DNA from: Youngiibacter fragilis 232.1
GTDB taxonomy: Bacteria > Bacillota > Clostridia > Clostridiales > Clostridiaceae
Length of the DNA: 64,000 bases
Assembly: GCF_000495435.3 (NCBI RefSeq)
Contig: NZ_AXUN02000179.1
Location: 51,890-115,889 of the forward strand
Direction of reading: 5' to 3'
This document shows positions 40,665 through 48,655 of this stretch, in pieces. Each line of letters opens with the position of its first letter. Position 1 is the stretch's first letter. The translations under genes and the position numbers were made by a program. The notes below the pieces were generated by a model. That model had not been told where the DNA came from. It saw nothing but the letters and a program-made list of their open reading frames with translations, and made no database searches.

Positions 40665-41654
40665 TCATACGTGCCATTTCATTAAGCTTGCTCCCCATGT
40701 TAATCCTGCTCCAAATCCGACAAACAGTAGTATGTCGCCATTTTTTACTTTACCGTTATTACATGCCTCTGATAAAGCGACAGGTATTGAAGCCGAAGAC
40801 ATATTACCATAAAACTCGATATTGCAATACATCTTCTCATGGGGTATCTTCAGCCTTTCTGATACGGAATGCAATATTCTTTTGTTCGCTTGATGAGGTA
40901 TTATCAAATTTACATCTTCAAGAGTTATTCCGGCTTTTTCAGTAATCTCATTTATCATTTTTTCAAAGATTTTTACAGCAAACTGGAAAACTTCCCTGCC
41001 ATTCATAACTATAGTATTCATCCTGTTGTCTAAAAGCTCATGGGTCAGAGGCTGTTTTGCTCCTCCTGCAGGTACTTTTAATAAATCTGCGCCCGAACCG
41101 TCCGAACCCTTTAAGCTTCCCAAAATGCCAAAGCCCTTTGGGACTTTCCCTATAACAACAGCACCTGCTCCATCACCAAATAGGATACTTGTGTTTATGT
41201 CGTTATCATTTATAATTCGCGAATATGTGTCAGCCCCAACCACCAGTACATTTTTATGCTGTCCTGACGAAACGTAACTAATAGCAATATCCATCCCGTA
41301 TATAAACCCGGTACACGCTGCTGAAACATCAAATGCTGCGGCGTTGTATGCACCTATCCCGTTTTGAACCAGGCACGCAGTGGAAGGAAATAACATGTCC
41401 GGTGTTGTTGTTGCTACTATTATCAAATCAATTTCTTCAGGTGTGATATTGGCGCTTATAATTGCTGCTTTGGCGGCCTTTATTGCCAAATCAGAAGTGC
41501 AGATACCTTTTTCAGCTTTCCTTCTTTCTTTAATGCCTGTCCTTTCTTCTATCCATTTTTCTGTTTTTTCAAAACGCTTAGCTATTTCAAAATTAGTTAT
41601 TAATAAGTCAGGAACATAATGCCCATATCCTATAATTCCAACGTTATTTTTCAA
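40665..41654 (-). CDS. fabH: Beta-ketoacyl-ACP synthase III (FabH-like)
   Basis: A 329-residue thiolase-fold condensing enzyme. Catalytic triad: Cys114 in VSAACTGFIYG, His in LIIPHQANKRI and Asn in EFYGNMSSASIPVAL. It would start fatty acyl chains from acyl-CoA and malonyl-ACP. It stands apart from any fab gene cluster and is followed by an AarF kinase and preceded by a DegV fatty-acid binding protein, so it may serve a dedicated lipid product rather than bulk fatty acid synthesis. Confidence 0.93.
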   Translation of the reverse strand: MKNNVGIIGYGHYVPDLLITNFEIAKRFEKTEKWIEERTGIKERRKAEKGICTSDLAIKAAKAAIISANITPEEIDLIIVATTTPDMLFPSTACLVQNGIGAYNAAAFDVSAACTGFIYGMDIAISYVSSGQHKNVLVVGADTYSRIINDNDINTSILFGDGAGAVVIGKVPKGFGILGSLKGSDGSGADLLKVPAGGAKQPLTHELLDNRMNTIVMNGREVFQFAVKIFEKMINEITEKAGITLEDVNLIIPHQANKRILHSVSERLKIPHEKMYCNIEFYGNMSSASIPVALSEACNNGKVKNGDILLFVGFGAGLTWGASLMKWHV

Positions 41655-41731
41655 TTAAATAGTCTCCCCATCAAAACTAAAATTTGCCCAATTCTATCGC
41701 AGCAAATCCAAGCATTAGTTTCATATTAAAT

Positions 41732-42604
41732 TTAAATTTCCCTGTCTTTACCAATAAATGTAATACAAATTAAACCTGGTCCTGTATGAGTCCCAATAAT
41801 TGGGCCAAGATAATTAATAACTACATTTCTCACTTTGATCTCACTCATTAGTAAAGTTTTCAAATATACTGCATCCTCAATGCAATCTCCATGAGTAATG
41901 TAAATTGTCTGTTCTTCTGGATTAATAATTTTATTTTTAAGCTCATCTAACAACTCTCTAATTGCTTTTTTTCTTCCCCGAACTTTTTTTACAGGAACAA
42001 GTTTCCCATCATTATTTATGATTAGAATAGGTTTAATACTTAATAAAGTGCCAACAGTTGCGCTTGTAGCCGAAAGTCTTCCACCTCTTTTAAGATGATC
42101 AAGACTGTCAACTGTAAACCAATGGTTAACCTTCAATTTATTATCTTCAATCCAACTTACTATGTCTTCCTTGGATTTTCCATGTTTTAACATTTCGCAA
42201 GCATAGAAAACTAATAATCCCTGCCCAGTGGTAGCACTTTTTGTGTCTATAACTGTTATGTCAGCATTTGATTCTTCCGCCAATATTGCATTTTTAGCTA
42301 GAACAGAATTGTTATAGGATCCACTTAATTCAGATGAAAAGCCTATATATACAATAGAATAACCTTCAGAAATATATTTCCTGAAATACTCTTCAAATAC
42401 GAAAGGTGTAATTTGTGCTGTAGTTGGCATTTCACCATTACGTAACTCGTTATAAAACTCCTTATAACTTATTGATTTCCCAAAGTCGTCTGCATAATCT
42501 TGCCCTTTTAAATTAAAATAAAATGGTATTACAGGAATGTTATTTTCTTTTAAATATTCTGCCGTAAGATCACAATTTGAGTCTGTAATAATTATTGGCT
42601 TCAT
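41732..42604 (-). CDS. DegV-family fatty-acid-binding protein
   Basis: A 290-residue DegV protein, MKPIIITDSNCDLTAEYLKE, with TTAQITPFVFEEYF and the lipid pocket segment GFSSELSGSYNNSVLAKN, then DSLDHLKRGGRLSATSATVG. DegV/FakB proteins hold a fatty acid for phosphorylation by FakA. No FakA is visible in the window. A TetR-type site lies upstream (42691-42706), and a promoter TTCAAC-17-TATATT sits closer to the start (from 42664). Neighbour FabH fits acyl metabolism. Confidence 0.92.
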   Translation of the reverse strand: MKPIIITDSNCDLTAEYLKENNIPVIPFYFNLKGQDYADDFGKSISYKEFYNELRNGEMPTTAQITPFVFEEYFRKYISEGYSIVYIGFSSELSGSYNNSVLAKNAILAEESNADITVIDTKSATTGQGLLVFYACEMLKHGKSKEDIVSWIEDNKLKVNHWFTVDSLDHLKRGGRLSATSATVGTLLSIKPILIINNDGKLVPVKKVRGRKKAIRELLDELKNKIINPEEQTIYITHGDCIEDAVYLKTLLMSEIKVRNVVINYLGPIIGTHTGPGLICITFIGKDREI

Positions 42605-42690
42605 TGCTATTTCCTCCGAATTTTAGTGTTAATTTAATATACTGAGTGAAATCCTTTTGTTGAAAAAAAGTTGCCTTATACCAACGACCA

Positions 42691-42706
42691 TTCAGACGTT
42701 TGCACT
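42691..42706. promoter_or_regulatory. Putative TetR site upstream of degV
   Basis: TCAGACGTTTGCACTG shares 11 of 16 positions with the perfect-looking site TCGGACGTCCGTACTA found in front of the patatin gene. It lies about 90 bases before the degV start and upstream of its likely -35. Weaker than the other two sites. Confidence 0.4.
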
Positions 42707-42734
42707 GATATCCTTATAATCATAAATTGAATGC

Positions 42735-44099
42735 TTATAATTTCTTTTCAGTTTTAGAAGAATTATTCCACAGTCTCTCTGCCGTTTCCGCCCATTTTTC
42801 AGAAGCATGTTTACACTTACCACACAAAAGATTTACATCTTCAGGATGCAGAATTTCAGTTGATTTTGCACCTGAGGTAACAATCATACTTTCAAGCTTT
42901 TCTGGATTATCTAGTAGCGGACATGGTCTTAAGAAGTTGCTATTAAATGGTTGATTTTCTTTGTACTGCATGAACAAAGGGTTTTTAAATGCCTCAAGCA
43001 AAGTGGTATTATGAATATTTGAATCAGAATAATGTATAAATGCGCATGGTTCAATATCTCCATTTGCATTAATGTGTAGATAGCTTCGTCCACCAGCAAT
43101 ACACCCTTTTACATATTCGGCATCATTCCAGAAATCCATCGTAAAAATAGGTTTGCTATCTCTAAATCTTCGAATTTGATGGTACATAAATTCACGCTGC
43201 TCAGCGGTCGCCATTAACTCTGGTGAAGCATCAACTCCTACAGGAATATATGTGAAGAACCAAGCAAATTTTGCGCCTTTGTTAATCATATCGTCAAAAT
43301 ATTTCTCACTGCCTATGGTTTCTGTATTCATGCTTGTATAACAGCAGGAGATTCCAAAAGGCAGTTTTTTGCGTTTGAGAATTCCCATTGCTTTTACAAC
43401 AGCAGCATAGGTTCCTTCGCCACGGCGAAAATCCGTTTCTTCTTCAAAACCCTCGACGCTGATTGCAGGAACAAAGTTTTTAACCCGCAACATCTCATCT
43501 GCAAAGTACTCATCAATCAAAGTGGCATTGGTGAAAGCCAGAAATTCACAGTCATTATGCTTTTCACATAGTCTTATGATGTCGTCTTTGCGGACCAAAG
43601 GCTCTCCTCCGGAGTATATAAACATATAGGTACCCAAAGCTTTACCCTGCTCTATTATGCTGTCTAACGTTTCAAAACTCATGTTCATTTTGTTGCCATA
43701 ATCTGCAGCCCAACAACCAGTGCATTGAAGATTGCAAGCTGAGGTTGGATCCATTAAGATCGCCCAAGGCACATTGCAGTTATTCTCTTTTCTTGATTTT
43801 TCCTGTCTCTGACCGCCTATAATTGTTGCATTCACAATAAAGTTTTCAAACATCTTTTTCCGTACATCATCATCAACATCAGTCCAAAGGCTTTTTGTCA
43901 ACTGATACCAGTTACTAGATTCATCAGTTAATGCATTTCTAATTGTTTTTAATTGGCTTTCTAAACCTCCATCCTTATCAAACTTTTCAGCCCAATCTAA
44001 AATCTTAGGAATGTTCTTATCAGGTTCAGAATCAAGATAAGTTATCACCTTTTTGAGTCCATATGATTTTAGACTTTCTGGTATAGTATTTTGATTCAT
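42735..44099 (-). CDS. Radical SAM/SPASM domain protein
   Basis: A 454-residue radical SAM enzyme. The 4Fe-4S motif is DPTSACNLQCTGCW (C122, C126, C129), followed by MFIYSGGEPLVRKDDII. A C-terminal auxiliary cluster region includes VKGCIAGGRSYLHINANGD, EPCAFIH, LRPCPLLD and LLCGKCKH. The N-terminal 110 residues are a helical extension seen in a subgroup of clostridial radical SAM proteins of unknown product. It neighbours a patatin and DegV gene, hinting at lipid or head-group modification. Not a typical peptide maturase, as no precursor ORF is visible. Confidence 0.9.
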   Translation of the reverse strand: MNQNTIPESLKSYGLKKVITYLDSEPDKNIPKILDWAEKFDKDGGLESQLKTIRNALTDESSNWYQLTKSLWTDVDDDVRKKMFENFIVNATIIGGQRQEKSRKENNCNVPWAILMDPTSACNLQCTGCWAADYGNKMNMSFETLDSIIEQGKALGTYMFIYSGGEPLVRKDDIIRLCEKHNDCEFLAFTNATLIDEYFADEMLRVKNFVPAISVEGFEEETDFRRGEGTYAAVVKAMGILKRKKLPFGISCCYTSMNTETIGSEKYFDDMINKGAKFAWFFTYIPVGVDASPELMATAEQREFMYHQIRRFRDSKPIFTMDFWNDAEYVKGCIAGGRSYLHINANGDIEPCAFIHYSDSNIHNTTLLEAFKNPLFMQYKENQPFNSNFLRPCPLLDNPEKLESMIVTSGAKSTEILHPEDVNLLCGKCKHASEKWAETAERLWNNSSKTEKKL

Positions 44100-44168
44100 A
44101 CTTATTTACCTCCGTACAGCATTTTTATAAAGTATTAACATACATTTCTTCATAAAAATCCATATCAT

Positions 44169-44184
44169 TCATACGACTGTATTA
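44169..44184. promoter_or_regulatory. Putative TetR site upstream of the radical SAM gene
   Basis: TCATACGACTGTATTA agrees at 11 of 16 positions with the patatin site. It lies 70 bases before the radical SAM start, in a 140-base gap otherwise without features. A weak match on its own, more interesting as one of four. Confidence 0.35.
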
Positions 44185-44240
44185 TTCGCAGAAAAAATTT
44201 TTTGAGATATTCGTCATATTCTGTTCTTGTTTTCTGATAT

Positions 44241-45098
44241 TTAAATATTATCAGAAAGAAACTTTATTAAGGATTCGAAGTTATCTTTCATCATGTAATA
44301 GCCACGTGAATAATGTAAAAGCAGTGTTTTATAGTCATTCTCCAATCTCTTAATTGTAGGATTTCCTGGTCTTATAACAAAAACCTTTCCTTCTGCTTCT
44401 AATTTTTCTATATCTTTTATTTCATTTCGATACATTGTTGGTCTTGTCAAAATCGTGCTTAATAATTCAGGATATCTTTTATAATAAACCTCACATATTT
44501 TTTTCTGATAATATGGTAGTGTCGCCGTGTCGCCTTTATTTCTAGTTAGTATTATTACATTTTTCTTGTAACCTTTAGCCATTGCTCTCTGTATAGGAAT
44601 CGAATCTGCTAAACTCCCATCTAAATATTTACAATCATTGATTTCCACCATAGGGGTAATTAATGGCATGCTCGAAGATGCTTTTACAATTGTAGATAGC
44701 CTGTTGTCTACAATCTTCTCTTGCAAATACTCGGCCTTACCAGTTAGACAATTTGTAACAACCATTTCATTTTCAATTTCAGAATTAAAATATGTGTCAA
44801 AGTCAAAGGGTTTCTGTTTATGCGGGTTTTCAAAGAACATTTTATCCAAATCAAGAAGTTTTCCTGACTTTAATAGTTGATTAAACCCATAAAATCGTTG
44901 TGCAGCATCTTGTTTAATCATATTATCACGTGTATGTCCAATCTGTTTTGACACATAAGCGAGCATATTACATGCTCCAGCAGAAGCCCCAACAACATAT
45001 GAAAAATATACGTCTCTTTCCATCAGATAATCTAAAGCACCTGCTGTAAATACACTTCTTAAGCCCCCTCCTTCTAATACCAATCCGGCATTTTCCAT
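44241..45098 (-). CDS. Patatin-like phospholipase
   Basis: A 285-residue patatin. The oxyanion region is VLEGGGLRSVFTAGALD, the nucleophile is Ser39 in VVGASAGACNML (GxSxG), and the catalytic aspartate is in CKYLDGSLADSIP (DGS in place of the usual DGG/A). It would release fatty acids from phospholipids at the cytoplasmic face. No signal peptide. Its promoter region contains the best TetR operator, so it is likely controlled by the regulator two genes upstream. Confidence 0.92.
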   Translation of the reverse strand: MENAGLVLEGGGLRSVFTAGALDYLMERDVYFSYVVGASAGACNMLAYVSKQIGHTRDNMIKQDAAQRFYGFNQLLKSGKLLDLDKMFFENPHKQKPFDFDTYFNSEIENEMVVTNCLTGKAEYLQEKIVDNRLSTIVKASSSMPLITPMVEINDCKYLDGSLADSIPIQRAMAKGYKKNVIILTRNKGDTATLPYYQKKICEVYYKRYPELLSTILTRPTMYRNEIKDIEKLEAEGKVFVIRPGNPTIKRLENDYKTLLLHYSRGYYMMKDNFESLIKFLSDNI

Positions 45099-45178
45099 CT
45101 GTCTTCTTGCCTCCTAACGCGATGTAACCCTCTTCCTTAATCTGAAAGTTAATGCTTCATACTTCAAAAGTATGTTAA

Positions 45179-45206
45179 ATTATATCTAGCTTTTATTGCC
45201 CAACAA
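45179..45206 (-). promoter_or_regulatory. Promoter of the patatin gene
   Basis: On the minus strand TTGTTG (45201-45206) and TATAAT (45179-45184) are spaced by 16 bases. The putative TetR operator (45212-45227) is immediately upstream of the -35 box. The leader to the patatin start is about 70 bases. Confidence 0.55.
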
Positions 45207-45211
45207 TACAT

Positions 45212-45227
45212 TCGGACGTCCGTACTA
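45212..45227. promoter_or_regulatory. Putative TetR operator, TCGGACGTCCGTACTA
   Basis: Contains the perfect palindrome CGGACGTCCG (45213-45222). The same 16-mer with two changes overlaps the tetR start site (46256-46271). It abuts the patatin -35 element and lies downstream of the phasin-like gene. Confidence 0.65.
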
Positions 45228-45274
45228 TTAAGCAGATAGAAATACTGTTGCCAAATATTAACAAAGCAATTCTA

Positions 45275-45622
45275 TTATTTTAAATCTAACTTTTCACTAA
45301 GATTTTTAATATCTTCTTTTGTAGCGATTCCTTCATAATTAATCACTTTTGCTAGCTCTTCACGGATTATATCTCTTAAATCATCTTTTTTGACAAGATC
45401 CTTCAAATCCATATTATCTTTTATTTCATCCCTGACAAATTTCTTTAATTCTTCTCGTTGCTCTTCACCCTTTTTTACAAGATCGCTAACAACCTCTTGT
45501 GCGTCTTTTCTGGTAACCTCACCTTTGTTAACCAGTTCATCTACAACCTTTTCAATTTTTTCTCTTGAGTAGGCAAAGAGTCCTAACCCCATATTAAATG
45601 GTTTTTCTAAAATACTTGACAT
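45275..45622 (-). CDS. Phasin/PHA granule-like coiled-coil protein
   Basis: A 115-residue, highly charged helical protein (NMGLGLFAYSREKIEKVVDE, repeated LVKKGE and VRDEIKDNMD). N-terminal SILEKPFNMGLGL is mildly amphipathic. The composition fits the phasin-like family common in clostridia next to TetR regulators; these coat lipid or polyester granules or act as membrane-associated coiled coils. It follows tetR by 29 bases and probably shares its autoregulated transcript. No PHA synthase is present here. Confidence 0.8.
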   Translation of the reverse strand: MSSILEKPFNMGLGLFAYSREKIEKVVDELVNKGEVTRKDAQEVVSDLVKKGEEQREELKKFVRDEIKDNMDLKDLVKKDDLRDIIREELAKVINYEGIATKEDIKNLSEKLDLK

Positions 45623-45651
45623 ATAAATCTCTCCTTTTCATTTTTTTGATT

Positions 45652-46233
45652 TTAAACCAATAGTAATTCAATTGCATTTAAAGCTTCAGGTAGCTTTTTT
45701 TCTTGAGGATCTAAAATTACCTGTATTGCAGTTCCAAACATTGCTCCTAAAAGCATTCTCGCTATGGATTTTGGTGTATAGGTTCTTAAATTGCTTTTTA
45801 AAGGAATGTCATCTAAGACGTATTTTTCTATCAGATTTACTAAATTTTCAAAAAGATTACGGAGTAAATTGCTAAATTGCGCAGACCAGAGTGACATACT
45901 TGTAAAATCATAAAACATTTTAAATAGCCTTGGGTTTTCTTCCAAAACCTCCTGGAAATATGTGATAAGATCCGACAATTTTTCTTTAGGAGTTACCCCT
46001 TTTCTCAAATGCTCTTCAACTTCTATTAGGTATTCTTGAATCATCATTTTTATTACTTCTGTAAGCAACCCATCCTTATTTTTATAATGATAGGTAAGCT
46101 GACTTAGCGCAACTCCAGCTTCATCTGCAATATCCCGCATGGATACATTTGCATAACCTTTTGAAGAAATACATTCAAATGCAGTTTGCAGTATTCTCTC
46201 AGATTGGTTTCCTTTTTTTAGTTCATTGTTCAT
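45652..46233 (-). CDS. TetR/AcrR-family transcriptional regulator
   Basis: A 193-residue regulator. The HTH is VSMRDIADEAGVALSQLTYH, followed by YKNKDGLLTEVIKMMIQ, with a ligand-binding helical core behind. The ATG at 46233 has GGGAG 7 bases upstream; the longer frame has none. A consensus promoter and a site nearly identical to that of the patatin gene sit directly upstream, so it likely represses itself. The gene context suggests a fatty acid or lipid ligand, comparable to FadR/FatR-type TetR proteins. Confidence 0.92.
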   Translation of the reverse strand: MNNELKKGNQSERILQTAFECISSKGYANVSMRDIADEAGVALSQLTYHYKNKDGLLTEVIKMMIQEYLIEVEEHLRKGVTPKEKLSDLITYFQEVLEENPRLFKMFYDFTSMSLWSAQFSNLLRNLFENLVNLIEKYVLDDIPLKSNLRTYTPKSIARMLLGAMFGTAIQVILDPQEKKLPEALNAIELLLV

Positions 46234-46255
46234 AGTATCACTCCCGTCTACCAAT

Positions 46256-46271
46256 TAGTACGAACATCCGA
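46256..46271. promoter_or_regulatory. Putative TetR operator at the tetR transcription start
   Basis: Read on the minus strand TCGGATGTTCGTACTA, matching the patatin site at 14 of 16 positions. It covers the expected transcription start just downstream of the TATGAT box, the position for autorepression. Confidence 0.68.
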
Positions 46272-46280
46272 TTTAATATT

Positions 46281-46309
46281 ATCATATTTACTTTTCATCG
46301 CTTTGTCAA
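46281..46309 (-). promoter_or_regulatory. Consensus sigma-A promoter of tetR
   Basis: On the minus strand TTGACA (46304-46309) and TATGAT (46281-46286) with 17 bases between them, the best promoter in the window. It drives tetR and probably the phasin-like gene. Confidence 0.8.
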
Positions 46310-46668
46310 TATATTTTTTTAGGTTTCTTAGTAAAAACCTTCTTAGTAAGAAGCCCCTTCAAAATAGTATCACTCTTCTAATACCTAATTACTAACAAAA
46401 TCTTTATAAATTATGCTGTTTTATCATAAAGTAGATGTTATTGCCTAGTCGTATACTAATAGGTTATTCACCACATTCCAAGCTCTGTGCAGTCCTTAAA
46501 GGTGACAATCAATTTCTCGCTTTCAAAATAGTGATATGTCTGTCGCTTCTGTAATACCCATATACTTCATCACTTCCAAATCAATAAACTTGTGATTCCT
46601 TAAGACGCTCACCATAACCATTTCCTGCAGAAAGCTCCAATATACTTAAATCAGCAGCCTTCATATTT
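46310..46668. other. Gap between lipid cluster and prophage B with gene remnants
   Basis: No intact gene. On the minus strand short open pieces occur in shifting frames, the clearest being YHYFESEKLIVTFKDCTEL with a stop at 46468-46470. The pattern of a C-terminal beta strand, EKLIVTFKD, recalls the ends of large serine recombinases, so this may be a decayed recombinase tail or an interrupted target gene. The prophage B attachment site is expected in or near this gap. Confidence 0.4.
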
Positions 46669-48237
46669 TCACAGGTCTATATCAACCACAACGCTTGACT
46701 TGTATTCAACGGTCAGCTTGTTATCAAAGACCGTTATCTTCTCTATAAGCTTTCTGACCAGCTGCTCATCGTATTCAATCAGTTCACCAGTCTGCTCTTT
46801 AAGGAACTCTGTCATTTCTTCAATACGCTGTCTCTTGCCTTGGCGCTCAGCATTTTGCACCTGGGTATTTTGCTTTAAACCCCGTAATCGGTAAATCTCA
46901 TCAGCTACATTGTTATAGTCAGCCTGGGAATTTGCTAGATTTAAAAGTTCTTTTTGTAACGCTTCCAGCTTCTCATCAAAATCATCGGTGGCTTTGTCAC
47001 CCACCTCATTAAGTACGGTAGCAATGTTCACTTGCAAAGTTTCAAGGAAGGTATTCTTACTGCAAAGCGCCTCGTTAATTGCTTTAACAACTGCATTTTG
47101 GAGAGTTTCTTCATTTACCGTTGGTGAACAGCAATCCGAGCCTTTCTCCTCAAGGCGGCTGACACATCGCCAGACTATAGACCTACAGCCTCGATTGTTC
47201 CAATGCACCCTCCTGTAGATCTCTCCACATTCACCGCAATAAACAATGCTTGATAACGCATATCTGCTGCTGTAGACTCTTTTCTTGCCATTCTTCCCCG
47301 TATAGAGATTTGCGCGTCGTATTAGCTCTTCCTGCACCTGCATGAAAATTTCACGCGGGATTATAGGCTCGTGACTGTTCTCGACATAATATTGCGGAAC
47401 AATACCATTGTTGACCACACGCTTCTTTGATAGAAAGTCGACAGTATAGGTCTTCTGCAGCAGGGCGTCCCCGATATACTTTTCATTTTGCAAAATCTTC
47501 TTGAGTGTCTCCGGTCTCCACTTCGCTTTATTTGCCGCTGTTAGGATTCGGTCAGCTTCCAAACTGCGTGCTATTTGCAGAAGGCTTGCACCCTCAATAT
47601 ACTCGCGATAGATCCGCTTAACTACTTCTGCTTCTTCCTGGACAATGACCAGGCGCTTATTCTCTTTGGTATAGCCTAAGAACCGGTTGTGGTTAATTTG
47701 GACCTCACCTTGCTGGTAGCGATACTGAATTCCAAGCTTTACGTTCTGGCTGAGCGATTGGCTTTCCTGTTGGGCTAAGGATGCCATTATGGTGAGCATA
47801 ACCTCTCCCTTGGAGTCCATCGTATTGATGTTCTCTTTCTCGAAAAACACAGGAATATTCTTGTCTTTGAGCTGTCTAATGAATTTTAAACAATCCAAGG
47901 TGTTTCGAGCAAAGCGGCTGATGGATTTGGTAATAATCATGTCGACCTTACCTTCCATGCAGTCCTCAATCATGCGGTTGAACTCATCACGCTTCTTTGT
48001 ATTGGTTCCTGTGATTCCGTCATCAGCATAGATCCCTGCCAATTCCCATTCTGTGTTGCTCTGAATATAGTTCGTGTAATGCTCAATCTGGACTTCGTAA
48101 CTTGTTGCCTGCTCATCGCTGTCAGTAGAAACACGGCAGTAAGCTGCAACCTTAAGTTTTGGTTTTTCATCAGTATTTACATTATTGCCTACTCGTGCAC
48201 GTGCCGGTATCACCGTAACACTTCGATTATTCGCCAT
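46669..48237 (-). CDS. Large serine recombinase (prophage integrase) 1
   Basis: A 522-residue serine integrase. The catalytic domain has [20 protein letters not shown] (Ser37), [17 protein letters not shown], and [20 protein letters not shown]. The recombinase domain follows ([20 protein letters not shown]), then a zinc-ribbon domain ([14 protein letters not shown] ... [12 protein letters not shown]) and a coiled coil. The ATG at 48237 ([10 protein letters not shown]) has GAGGTG upstream. Last gene of the recombinase set at the presumed prophage end; overlaps the small recombinase gene by 11 bases. Confidence 0.95.
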   Translation of the reverse strand: MANNRSVTVIPARARVGNNVNTDEKPKLKVAAYCRVSTDSDEQATSYEVQIEHYTNYIQSNTEWELAGIYADDGITGTNTKKRDEFNRMIEDCMEGKVDMIITKSISRFARNTLDCLKFIRQLKDKNIPVFFEKENINTMDSKGEVMLTIMASLAQQESQSLSQNVKLGIQYRYQQGEVQINHNRFLGYTKENKRLVIVQEEAEVVKRIYREYIEGASLLQIARSLEADRILTAANKAKWRPETLKKILQNEKYIGDALLQKTYTVDFLSKKRVVNNGIVPQYYVENSHEPIIPREIFMQVQEELIRRANLYTGKNGKKRVYSSRYALSSIVYCGECGEIYRRVHWNNRGCRSIVWRCVSRLEEKGSDCCSPTVNEETLQNAVVKAINEALCSKNTFLETLQVNIATVLNEVGDKATDDFDEKLEALQKELLNLANSQADYNNVADEIYRLRGLKQNTQVQNAERQGKRQRIEEMTEFLKEQTGELIEYDEQLVRKLIEKITVFDNKLTVEYKSSVVVDIDL

Positions 48238-48655
48238 CTGCAATCACCTCGCTTTCAATTAAACTGTAGGCATATTCGGCTTGTTGAAAGGGATCATCAT
48301 AAAGATGCTGTGCTGTTTGAGCATTATACCGCAGTTTTGGAATAACCGATTTTGGAATCTCCTGTTCACGAATTCTTCCAAGCATCTGAGCCCGCCTCAG
48401 TTTTTCTGTCTCGACCTGTTTGATCATTTCATCGTTTATTATTTGTGGGTAGAAGTCATCACCAAGGTATCGCTTATTTGTAAGAATCCTGGAAATCGAT
48501 GCATGACAGCGCTTGATACCAGCCTTTTCTGCAGCATCTGCTAAAGAGAGTCCGGAAAGATATAATTGAAACAAATCCCTTAATTGTGTTGCTGCTTTTT
48601 CATCAATAATCGCCTTACCGTTTTTGATGATGTATCCGAATGGTATGTGGTTCAC
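48227..48655 (-). CDS. Short recombinase-domain protein between two integrases
   Basis: A 142-residue protein with no catalytic domain. It begins [20 protein letters not shown] and has [20 protein letters not shown] and [14 protein letters not shown], which match the DNA-binding recombinase domain (PF07508-type) of large serine integrases. It is placed immediately after the upstream integrase stop and overlaps the next integrase start. This is not a broken integrase by the look of it, because both ends are coupled to neighbours. It may act as a directionality or DNA-binding partner. Confidence 0.85.
   Translation of the reverse strand: MNHIPFGYIIKNGKAIIDEKAATQLRDLFQLYLSGLSLADAAEKAGIKRCHASISRILTNKRYLGDDFYPQIINDEMIKQVETEKLRRAQMLGRIREQEIPKSVIPKLRYNAQTAQHLYDDPFQQAEYAYSLIESEVIADGE

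Noticed and set aside
48227..48655. Short recombinase ORF as a frameshifted piece of a larger integrase
   Set aside because: Both neighbours are complete integrases, and this ORF has its own start and stop coupled to them, so decay is less likely than a dedicated small protein.
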